Shown here: positions 39,301 to 49,800 of the stretch, piece after piece
Layout of the letters: each line of letters opens with the position of its first letter
Numbering within the stretch: position 1 is the stretch's first letter
Made by a program: the position numbers and the translations under genes
From: Trichoplax adhaerens
Taxonomy: Eukaryota; Placozoa; Uniplacotomia; Trichoplacea; Trichoplacidae
Reading direction: 5' to 3'
Length of the DNA: 64,000 nt
Assembly: GCF_000150275.1 (NCBI RefSeq)
Contig: NW_002060943.1
Location: 2,632,462 to 2,696,461 of the forward strand
Notes under the pieces: model-generated
Database searches by the model: none
The model's input: only the letters and a program-made list of their open reading frames with translations
Told to the model about the DNA's origin: nothing

Positions 39301-42300
39301 AACTTCAGTACCTTCTGTAAATGCTGCTACATCGTTAGATTTTACTAAATTTTCATCTTGCCGAGTTTTCAGGTTGATATCGTTCTTCTGTCCACCAGTG
39401 GTTAATTCTTTATGATCTTGGCTATTCATTATCGTATTTGTGTTAGCATTGGTGTCATAGAGATTATTATTGTCATTGCCTTCCAAAATTTCAAGTTTCC
39501 TGCAAGGAGATTAGAAATAAATTTCAGGCTGTTGGAGCTTGTAGTTACACTAGTTTAAGATATTAATTAGGCACGTTATTTTGAATGTTTTAAGGATATA
39601 AACTTTCGCTAATATACTGGACACGCAATATTAATTTTTTTAAGTATTGTCTTGCAGATAAATACTCTGTCAGTATCCGCGAACCAATTCAATAAAATAA
39701 TCATACTTTGATAATTCAGCGGCATTATCCCAAGGAACACCAAAGTTATCAACACTTTGATTTTCTGTTACGTTCGACTGATCTGAAAACAGTAAGAGCA
39801 GGTAAGTCAAAACGTAATACCTTCAAAATGAAGCCATTGATTCCAAATGTTGAAGCTTAAAAAATTTTAGCGACAGCAAAATGGATACTTTAATAATAAT
39901 TTTTATTAATTTAATCTTTTTTAGTTGTTCAACAATTGCAACATAATTAAACCAGGCTGCATAATTCCTATTGATATTAACATGTCTGGTTGATATAACG
40001 GTAGTGATAGTGAGTGATACAAGTATTATACGTTGTTTAGGGCATTACACAAGTTGGATAATGTGAAAGATGACATACTGCTTAGTATACGCGTAAATGT
40101 CTATAATTCTAGCCGCCAAACTTCTAGGCATTGCCAGCATAAATTTTACCAATTATTTTTATCATCCAATATGACCATTAATGGCGATGTATAAAGCACT
40201 AGATGAGTATATGTGTTGTCTGTAATATATCAACCCACATCAACCCTGCTAATAAGGCAATTTCATTGTTTAGGTGAGGATCAACGAATGTAACTGATCT
40301 ATATTTATATATGTATCTTGAGATTAAAAAGTAACTTAAGGGTTATTAAGAAATATCTTTTTGTTTTTGTCAGTCTAGAGAACTTGATAAGTTATCATAT
40401 TCTCTACAAATTATACATACGCTGTATCTTTTACAATTTTAAAAAAGTACGCATATGTACGCTTGCTACCTAGAAATTACTGCTAAACAATTAATTTATA
40501 CTTGTACTTTTAGCATCACTAAATTCGATAGCACTATTTACAAACCACAACAGATACCTGAAAAGCAATACGGATAACCGTAAATATATTATACATTACA
40601 ATAGTTACAATAGCCATAAAAGATAGTTTGTACAGTATTTTGTTGTTTAATTCCCGTATTAAATGAGCAAATAAAAATATCATGATCAAATAGAAAGGTA
40701 TACACGTACGCATTATTAAGAAAGAACCAATGAAAAAATAATTTCATAGCATTACCCATTTTATTTTTATGCTTGAACACGATAGTAGTTTGTAACATTA
40801 CTGATATTACCACGCACGTACAGAGCAGCTGTTATGTAATCTTAATGAAAGTACCGATCACATTATTTCTAGTTTAGTGGTGCCTTCATTATAATCATTC
40901 AAGAAAAAAAAAGCTAGTAGAATTATCGGGTAAAAAAGACCGTGTAGCAGATATGCTGTACATTAGTACATATACATAGTACAGCACTGCATATTGCAGA
41001 ATACAATACGTAGATCCTTGTTACACTTCAAATTCCAGCAGACATCCATCTTATAGTCGATGCTGTACTGATCAATTAATCCACAGTGATCATTTAATGA
41101 CAGTGCAACAGCAACGAAATAATACAGTACACTGATGTACATTAAGATTGATATCGACATTCCTTCAGGCTAATAATATTGCTACTTCTATAATGTTACA
41201 TGACTACTTATACCAACTGTCAACAAACTAAATACCATTTACGCCATTGCTTTTCGAAAACAACTTAACATAATAGCTGATCGTGTACTAATCAAACTAG
41301 AATTAATAATAGCAGTTTTTCTACTTTTTTAAAATTCACTGTGAAAATATACGTAACTATTGTCAATAGGTATTAAAAGAGAAAGTTTACAACAATTACT
41401 TGGTAAAGGCATTATTCTTTAAATTATACATTAGTGGCTACTACAAGGTCTACTTTTTTTTGAGTAATCTCTGCTACTACAAGCTACCAAGTATTTATTA
41501 TACTGTATGATGAGATTATAATACTGCATAATATAATCAATAACTTTCACTTACTACTGCAGCTACGATGTAGTTGGATAAAGTCATTTTTCTTCCTTTT
41601 GATTCATTCACAACAACAACGATTTACTCGTACATAGTGATTCACTATTGATTGATAAGAGCGTAAAAGCGACAGTTGCACTCTTATTCATTCAAAATGT
41701 TGTACAACACTAACTTCCAACGATTGCTGACTCAAGATTAGGTGTTTACTATGATAGAGGGAAATGGAAGGTTAAGATCAAAATGGTCGAATGAAATCAC
41801 GATTGTGGAGATACATTAATCAATTAAAAACCTTCCGATAAAATGATTATAGTCTAAATCCGGAATTAAGTAGTGCGAGCAACTCTGTTTATTACAGTCA
41901 ATCATACTCTAAGTAAGTTCAACTCGTTTCAATATTAGTGCAACAAGCTAGGGCAAATAGTGATCAATATTATCAATAGTGTTGTGAAGGAAAAGCCGAC
42001 TATTGCTGTTTGCAGTAACTAACCCCCCCCCCCCCCTTGTCTAATTATTTTATAACTGTTGGCCATGATACAGTTTTTTCAATGATAACATAAAATAAAT
42101 TCGTCTATTTACTCTCGCACCTAGAATGATAGCGACGCGATGTGATCGAATCTAAAGCTATCATAGATGATATAATTGAATTTTGGGGGTATAAGACATC
42201 TTTGTTTAGAAGCGATCGCTTTGTGAATAAAAAGTACTACCTTATAAGAAGGAAGTCAATAATGAAGCTATTGAAAATAGACCTCAATGTTTGGATACAA

Positions 42301-42831
42301 CAAATTGGTTAAAGTGATCATGTACTGTAACGTTCGGAGAAAAATGACAAGAAAAATTGATATTTGAAATCGATTAATCTAAGCGTTGCACGAAAACTAA
42401 AATAGCATAAGTAATACGCGGTACAGTACTACTGTTTAGTTTGTCATCAAGTTAAGATGGCTGTTGACAGGAATAGATCGATTCAGATTCTACGTTCTAA
42501 TAGTGGCATTTCTATTTTTTTTACAAGGATACTTAACATTTGCAGTATGTACATGAGTCAACGCATAAACAACTAAATCTAGGTGAATTAAAACCCTTCT
42601 ACCATCGTCCAAAATTACTATTACACTTTACAGAAGATGTTGAAATGCCCAAATTGTCAGATGTTATCGTCTCGCTTTAGCAGCAGTACTGATTCGCATC
42701 CATTCCTGTCATTCATCTATTTGGACTAAATACGATTTAATAGTATTGAATATTGAAAGCTTACCGTCTTTGTCTCCGGGTATCCCTTCTTGGATAGGGT
42801 GGACATTTGCATTGGCTTGATCATCGGCCAT
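36354..42831 (-). CDS. Stonin-like endocytic adaptor (mu-homology domain)
   Basis: Coding exons on the minus strand: 42831-42765, 39782-39707, 39499-39207, 39106-36354; phase-consistent, 1062 residues. The first exon starts MADDQANANV. The N-terminal half is Ser/Thr/Asn-rich and disordered-looking. It carries three NPF motifs (residues about 394, 409, 435), which bind EH domains of Eps15/intersectin, and a WVTF motif followed by DDDD (356-359), the WVxF type that stonin-2 uses to bind the AP-2 alpha ear. From about 550 comes the stonin homology domain (VPFYESSLKRFYMLLRVPEK), and from about 695 to the end the mu-homology domain (VRLVIPIPPDWRP, GGLVWDIGTISL, LLEFSIPYSHASGI). Stonins sort synaptotagmin-type cargo in clathrin endocytosis. 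Family membership is clear from sequence; the cargo is inference. The last exon alone encodes 2.75 kb. Confidence 0.92.
39783..42764 (-). other. First intron of the stonin-like gene (3.0 kb)
   Basis: The longest intron of the window, bounded on the minus strand by GTAAGC and TTTCAG. It contains a run of 14 C at 42023-42036 and a few isolated GTACAGTAC motifs. An ATG-led 33-nt stretch near 41562-41595 on the minus strand ends in GTAAGT but is out of phase with the next exon. Confidence 0.7.
42023..42036. repeat. Poly-C run
   Basis: Fourteen consecutive C in otherwise AT-rich intron DNA. Mononucleotide runs of this kind are prone to length errors, so the exact count may not be real. Confidence 0.9.
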
Positions 42832-44279
42832 AATTCAATTTCTCGATTTTTGTCAAATACTGATTAATTATCAATTGCTTTATAATTTGCTTTTAGTAAG
42901 GTTTGGACCACAGAACGTATGGGTAGCACTCGTCTCTATCGCTAGCGTTAGTAGCCTTGATGGCCGCTGAGGAGTACAATTCAGATCAAGTGGTCTTCCT
43001 AGTGGCCCAAAGTGACTTTGAAATGGAGAATGACCTCACAGGCTTGCCCTATAAATAGTTAAAGTAGAATAGGTTGAGAACAAGGTCTCAAATGAACATG
43101 TTTCAACATCAATTGCTTTTGTATTTAAAACACTTTAAAGCATCTCATTTTGATCAGGTTCTGATCAAAAGGTTATCGATCTCAATTGATGATTTCTATC
43201 GATGATCAACTCTACTTAGGCAGGATTAAGCCTATCCAGTGTTTGCAGATGTCGTTCATGATTTCAGGCCAACTTTTAGCCATCATTGTACCGTACAATA
43301 GGACTACAACACTGACCCTAATTTTTCTCATTTGAAACCATCCTTGAACTAACTACAAATCTGATGTAGGTTCCTTATAAACGCCTAATAAAGTCGCCAT
43401 CGTTGGCTAGCTGGATGATGTAGAAACAACAGAGATTGCCTTTGTAAAATTTCAATCTTTGTTGAAAAAAATTTACTTTGGTAATACCGATCGCATACTA
43501 CACGTCGGCTTCATGGTCATGAACGTAGGACAAAGTGGTAGACAGCTATTTTCAAAGACAAAATTAAAATGGACGACCTATTTCATCCACTAGAGATGGA
43601 TATATACAGTAGTCTTGGATCAAAGTGGCAGCCATTTTTTTGTAGCAAGGACAAGGCATGATCGAGGAGAGATGACGCCAATGTCGGATGATTCGATTAC
43701 ATGACGCATCAAGCGAATGACTCGACCTTACCGTCAATCACGTTAACGCGACGTGCGTGCTAGAACATGGACGCATCCAGTATTGTAGACATAAAATCCA
43801 GTTGCACAAGAACAGTAAATTATTTCTATCGTATCTCTCTATGGTGGTCGAGAAGTTAAAAAATGGCTAAGAAAAAAATTGGTGAATTCAATTTGTTACT
43901 TTGCCAAGTACAGCAGCAGTCAAGGCTTGATTTTGGGTGAATTTCTTACCGGTTCATTTTCAGGCAGTGAAGTCAATCATTGTTCCTTGGTGATGTGGAA
44001 TATCACGAGTTTATACTGTAAAGTGCTCTACTCTCTCAAAGAGGATAATGTTACGTTTCGTCACTCAGCAGCGCCTACACTGTAACTGTTTTGTACTGTA
44101 TAAGTGTTGGTTTGACGACTACAAAGTAGAAACAAGACTATCCAGTTGTTGTGTAATTCTTTACGCTGAAAATGTTAAGCTATCACAACACTCCAAAAAG
44201 TCTTAAAAATAACATGAAACTTTTTGAAATGATTACGCTAGACAGCAGGCCGACCGTTAACGTATCACGTCAGATTTGC
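42832..44279. other. 5' flank of the stonin-like gene, no gene seen
   Basis: Moderate GC. An open frame at 43879-44085 has no recognisable feature. Promoter elements of the stonin-like gene are expected immediately right of 42831 but none is obvious. Confidence 0.5.
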
Positions 44280-45165
44280 CTAGCGTTTACAGTACAGTAC
44301 AGTTGTACGATGTACAGTACTCTAGGCAATTTTCTTGTACTGTACAGTACTGTACTGTACTGTACGTGTACTGCACAGTACAGTACAGCGTTTGGAATGG
44401 CGATACTGTACTGTACAGTACTGTACGTCACTCGTCGCGGGGGAGTGTGCATTGCACTCGGCTATAGTACTGTACAATACAATGTTCACGTACTGTACAC
44501 TGTACAGTATCGACCACAAGAAGGAGATTTTCTGGTGATCTCTAACCGTATAATGTCTCTATCAATCATTCATTTCTGTTGGGTAAAATATCATTTTGTA
44601 AAGTTGCTCTATTCAACAATTTGATATCAATTTGTTATTTCAGTATTTGCCTTACTCTAAAAGTAACAACCTTTATAAATATAAAATGAACATTGTAACA
44701 ATGCTTATGACAGCCTTACGTGGTACTGTACTGTACTAGACGTTGCAAAATGACTGCAGAGTACAGCGGTACCGTAATAAAAGTCTATCCATCACCATCA
44801 CATTTTATTTGTACTCTACTATCAGCGACTTCTCAATGATAAATCATGCCCCAAATATGGTCAAATTTCAAGATCGCCATAAAGAGAGTCAGGGGCTTCT
44901 CAATGATAAATCATACCCAAAAAATGGTCAAATTTCAAAATCGTAGTCTCTCTTTATTACAATTTTGAAATTTGACCATTTTTAAGGTACTGTACACTGT
45001 ACAGTACAGTACTGTACAGTAGAGTATGATTTATCAATGACAAGTCCCTAGTACTGTACTGTACGCAACATGCACTGTACATACTGTACTGTACAGTACA
45101 GTACGTAGTACGGTACGTACAGTACACTGATACTGGAATGTACTGTACACTGTACACCAAGGGTT
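44280..45165. repeat. TACTG/CAGTA pentanucleotide satellite
   Basis: Period-5 blocks at about 44280-44425, 44460-44512, 44720-44745 and 44986-45165, with the same unit and the same orientation switching as the array near 18 kb. Several open frames on both strands (60-150 codons, YSTVQYCTV-like) result from the 5-base unit and are not called as genes. Confidence 0.92.
44829..45045. repeat. Direct plus inverted repeat cluster interrupted by satellite
   Basis: Segment A (CTTCTCAATGATAAATCAT ... ATGGTCAAATTTCAA) is at 44829-44875 and again at 44896-44943. Segment B (CATAAAGAGAGTC) lies between them. B then recurs inverted at about 44945-44957, and A recurs inverted from 44961 to 45045, split by 36-37 bases of pentamer array (about 44986-45022). 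The order A-B-A-B'-A' could fold with A+B as stem and the middle A as loop. Confidence 0.8.
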
Positions 45166-46745
45166 CTGCCATGGGCTGAAAACGCTACCCGAACCCGATA
45201 AAATGGATGATTTTCGAACCCGAAATGAGTGCAATCGCTATAAATTTAAACACTATATCTTACCACAGAAAGAGTATATTATGCATTCCGTATCTAGTAA
45301 TTCGATCTTATCGTTAACCCGTTATCTTCCATCCTGCTAGGTTATACAGGTAGGAAATATGTCTCGCCACCGTTGCGATGTAACTTCCAGTCAATCCAGG
45401 TTCCAGCGGAATACGATAAGATGAAGGAGGGAGGGATCTAACAACCACGTTCTGTCTCGACTTTAATAAGATTCCACCACTAAATCATCATTGTAATTCA
45501 TATTGACTTGCTGCCTCAGCACTTTGCAATTGTCTTTGCCATTACTTGCCGCCAATTATTTGCTGTCGCGGTAGCGCATTACTTGCAGCAAGGGTCGCGG
45601 TCCATTACTTACCGCGATGGGCTTCATTTTACAATTGCTGTCGCAGGAGCCGTATTTACTGACACCAAGGTCGCCGTTCATTACTGACCATGATGGGTCT
45701 TCATTTTACTCTTGCTGCTGTGGCCGTTCTGGGCCACCGTAGGTTTCGGCTTGACTATACAATCCAATTGTTTCAACTACCAAACCATCGACAGGTATAA
45801 TGGAGCACTGATGCATAATGGTGCGGATTGAACTGCTAACCGATTCACTAAAATGAGGACCATGAATGTCATCCATTTGCATTTGATAGTTCACAGTCGA
45901 CTACTGTATTTTCAGCTCGTTAGAGTATATCCAAGTGAAATATATATATAGTATAGATAAGGAGGAGTACTTACAATCCCTCTTTAACATTGTGGATTAG
46001 TGATTCAGGCTCGAGCTTTCTAATGGGAATTCGTATGTTGTGCCCAGCATAGTTATCAATTCGATCGTAGTAGACGCGTAGCAGTTATACTAGGATTAAC
46101 TTGATACTTTTGACGGGGATTCGCTTGTACTATCGATTAGTCTAATTTACATTGCAAATCATCTTCGCAGATACTGCTATATTACTGCACAATTTCTACA
46201 ATGAGCGTAAATATATTTTAATTGGGTAGACTCTAGCAAATAGTATCCAAGATTTTAGAAACATAAATCCAGTAACCTGATGATAATACTTGAGCAACTG
46301 AAACTTGCAAAACATTATGTTGTGATACTCATGAATAAAAGCTAATCGACAATAAGTGGATTAGGCTGCATTGGAACACTTTCAGATAGCAAAAATTTAC
46401 CGGCCGCAAAGTCATATAATTGAAGTCATGTACACGGTGATCTTCGCCTTAAAGCGGATATCGCAAATAATCTCCGTCAACATAGTACTAGCCAAATTGA
46501 TGATGAAATCACTGACACCTTGAAGTTATTTACACCTTTGCAGTCGTTATTCAATGAGATCTATAATTAATTAATGATAAATCCTTATCAGTATATACTG
46601 CCTTATCTTGGAAATTGAGAAACTATATACTGTAAGCTAAATTGATTGGATAGCAGAAACAAATTTCAATATTTAAGCATCACTAACTTATCAAATTTGA
46701 GCAAATTGCGACCACCTTTTACCAACTTTTCAATAATCAAAACAG
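45166..46745. other. Gap upstream of the formin gene, with a 75-77 bp tandem duplication
   Basis: Two related units starting TTGCTGTCGC lie at 45560 and 45635, with a third partial start at 45712. Each contains a TTACT-rich core and ends CTTCATTTTAC. The segment is GC-richer than its surroundings. An open frame at 45706-45894 (minus) and a coding-like stretch at about 46432-46578 (plus, ADIANNLRQHSTSQIDDEI) have no clean splice connection and are left uncalled. Confidence 0.5.
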
Positions 46746-46829
46746 TTTCAATCTCATATCATTGTGAATACAAATGACGCTGCTTCTATAATCTGCTCCA
46801 ATGCTACCGCATGCAATCAGGATAGTCGA

Positions 46830-49800
46830 ATGGCCAATAATGATTCTAATTTGCAGGACAGCCACGATGGCAATCCTCCTATCTTTACGACTACAAACTT
46901 TACGCGGCATCACAACAACGTTGGCGGATCTATTCATATCACCATTCAGATCCACGTTCAACCAGAAAAACATCACGAAAACTATGGTCAAATTGATAAT
47001 CAGTCGACATCAAAACGTGAAGACGAAGCACCATCATCAGGTCATGAAAATAGAATCCACTCTTGTAAAAGCTTATCACCTTTAATTTCATCTTACGAAA
47101 ATGAAAATTATCCTTTAGGACTGAATCATAACGATCTCGAAAGCCACGCCATTCGCAGTTATCATACATTGCCCAGATGTTTACGTTCAAGGTCGAATCA
47201 GTTAAGTGATGGACTAAATTATAAGGTAAATAAGATTGTGCTAAACACAAGGTTTATATTGAGTTAAACTACAGACAATTTAGGAGACAAAATAATTTCA
47301 TTACCATAATTTCCTGAATTGTAAAATAAAATAAATATCTCAGGTTACATCAAAAATAGAGAGGATTCCTAAATTATTTCTCTTACAGATGAGGAAAAGT
47401 AATCATGAAAAGGTTTCAGTCGACGAGAGTAAAACAGATACTCAAACTTGTGAATCGAAACTTCCTTTTAAGGATGTTGCAATGAGTAGCAATACCGAAA
47501 GGCTATTATTCCATAATGATACTAAGTTATCTGAGGGTATATAATTCTATCAATCCATTATCTTAGCAGATTATACAGTAGTATGTCATCGAAAATTCAC
47601 CTTTACTTGACTAATTTTTTATTTCCATTTATAATATGATCATCTTTCAATACGTACATTAAGACCTTGGCTCCAATCAAAATTCGGATATTAAAACATC
47701 ATTAATGACAGTCGGGCGGCCGTTGACTAGCGGTAATCCATCTTCTGGTACCCTTATAATAATATAATCGATAGCTTTTCATATTGTAATTTAAATGGAT
47801 ACAACTTACACTTAGTCCATCATCTCGTATCTTGTGTAGCTCAACAAACCCAAAAAGACACTATGCAATCGATCAGCTTACCTCCCATAATATCAGCTAA
47901 CAACATCGATGGTGTCATTACAACGACTAATCCGTCATCATTAGGAACTCGAAACAAACAATTCAGCCAGAAGACAATTTCTAATTCACCCTCATTTCGA
48001 AAATTGGCAAATAACAAAACGCTCTATGATAACGAAGAATTGCCCAATCCCGATACTATCATTGAGTTTTCAACTAGATCAAAAGGTGAGATCAGATTCT
48101 ATATGCTGTACTATACATTAGAGATGGAGCCCCTTTCTTCTTTTAGCTATGTTCACAAAATTGATACCAATTAACACCTTTGTGAATAAAATATTACGGC
48201 AGAAATACCTATACCTCCTCCATTGCCACCTGATACCACCTCGTCTAACATAAATCTATATCCGAACGAGAGTAAGCATCTATTTTACAAGGCATAATTT
48301 TCTTCAGTGAGCCCATACTCCTGTGTCTGATTTTCAAGAGACTCATTGTTTAAATGCTTCTCTCTGTAAACCAATTTCTGAGAAGCGATAGAGAAAGATG
48401 ATCTTAAAATTATATCGTCGCCAGATACCTTCCAACCTCCATCACTACCTCCTCAGCCACCACCTCCTCCACCTCCGCCTCCACCACTACCTCCTCCACC
48501 TCCGCCTCCACCACTACCTCCTCAGCCACCACCTCCTCCACCTCCACCACTACAGCCACAACAACACAAATCCTTATCAAAAGTATCAGGTATCGGTAAC
48601 CTTGAGCAAAATAAAATTCAACCTCAATATCCTTCGCTACAAGTAATTTCCGTAACCGGTTCTCAAATATCCCTCAGCTGGATTAACTATTCCTCCACCT
48701 CCATTACCACAAATTGGAATGCATTCAAGGCCTGCTGGAGACTTATCGCAGCAACATCAACGCTGTACACAGGGTAATTGTAAGCACTATGCTAGCTGTA
48801 GTAGTTAAAAATTCCTACTAAGATGAACGCCATCTCAGGAGGAATTATATTAGTACGAGTTTTTCTCACATAGCTGATATATTTGTGGATATACGAGTAT
48901 GCATAGAAACTAATTTACGTAGTTCTGGCTAATAAAGTCGATTTGACTTCTTACAGTACATATTTTTTCATCTCCATCTCTTACAGTTCCTCAACCTATA
49001 ACACTGAAACCAATATTTTGGAAAAAAATTAGAATTCCGTGCCCAAGTCTAAGTTCTCAGTAGGTCAATACTATTGCAAAATGGTATCTGGTAAGTTCTT
49101 GTAATAAGATGTACTAACTATTTCTTGAAATTACTTTATTTCATTATTTATGATTTTAGAACTGACCGAACTGTATGGCAAATTTTACCTGAAATTACAG
49201 TAGATGATACAGAATTGTGTATTCTATTCCCATCACGGACTAAACCTTTAAGTAAAACCAGAAAGATAAATCGACAACCTATAAAACCGGTCAGAAATAG
49301 ATAGGTTCAATCTACTAAAAGTTTCATTTCTTATGTAAGATGTATAATAAAATAATAATGGACTTAATGGACCTAGTCGAGAAATATAAATAATTTCAAG
49401 CTGTAAAATTGCCTTTATTAGCTGCTAATCAAGTTTTATTAAATTATCTATCTTTTATAAAATTATATCGGAATTATCATTTTATTGATCTGTTTAGTCA
49501 AGAGCAAAGTATCTTGACCATAAAAGATCGCAATCTATCGGAATATTTATGAAGACATTACGCTATAGTCTCGCTGAAATTAGGCAAGGTATTTAATAGA
49601 GGTAATCTAATTACATTCTAGTCACTTAGATCTAGAGGTGTTGATAGAAGTTTAAGCTCTGTAAGAGACATGCAGTGTGGTGTTAAGGTGAATGCTATTC
49701 CGAAATTAAAGCCTCTCTTTTACCCCTATGATACATTTAAAAGTAAAATCTTAATCATAATCATCTGAACGAATGTGAGTGAGTTAACAGATGCCGGTAT

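Noticed and set aside
41562-41595. ATG-led mini-exon on the minus strand as an alternative stonin start
   Set aside because: It ends phase 0 at GTAAGT, but the next stonin exon needs one carried-over base, so it cannot be spliced in frame.
44172-44624. Open frames of up to 150 codons on both strands around 44.2-45.2 kb
   Set aside because: Pentapeptide patterns such as YSTVQ and LYCTV are the translated TACTG satellite.
46427-46579. Coding-like stretch (ADIANNLRQHSTSQIDDEITD) upstream of the formin as a first exon
   Set aside because: The frame looks protein-like, but I find no phase-0 donor linking it to the exon at 46746, so it is left uncalled.
46764-47250. Second plus-strand and minus-strand frames overlapping the first formin exon
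   Set aside because: Only the frame that continues through phase-matched exons into FH1-FH2 is supported.
48596-48677. Continuation of the proline exon through 48642 or beyond without splicing
   Set aside because: Only the donor at 48596 (GTAACC) leaves the one base needed by the next proline-rich exon; other joins lead to a stop or to a 20-nt intron.
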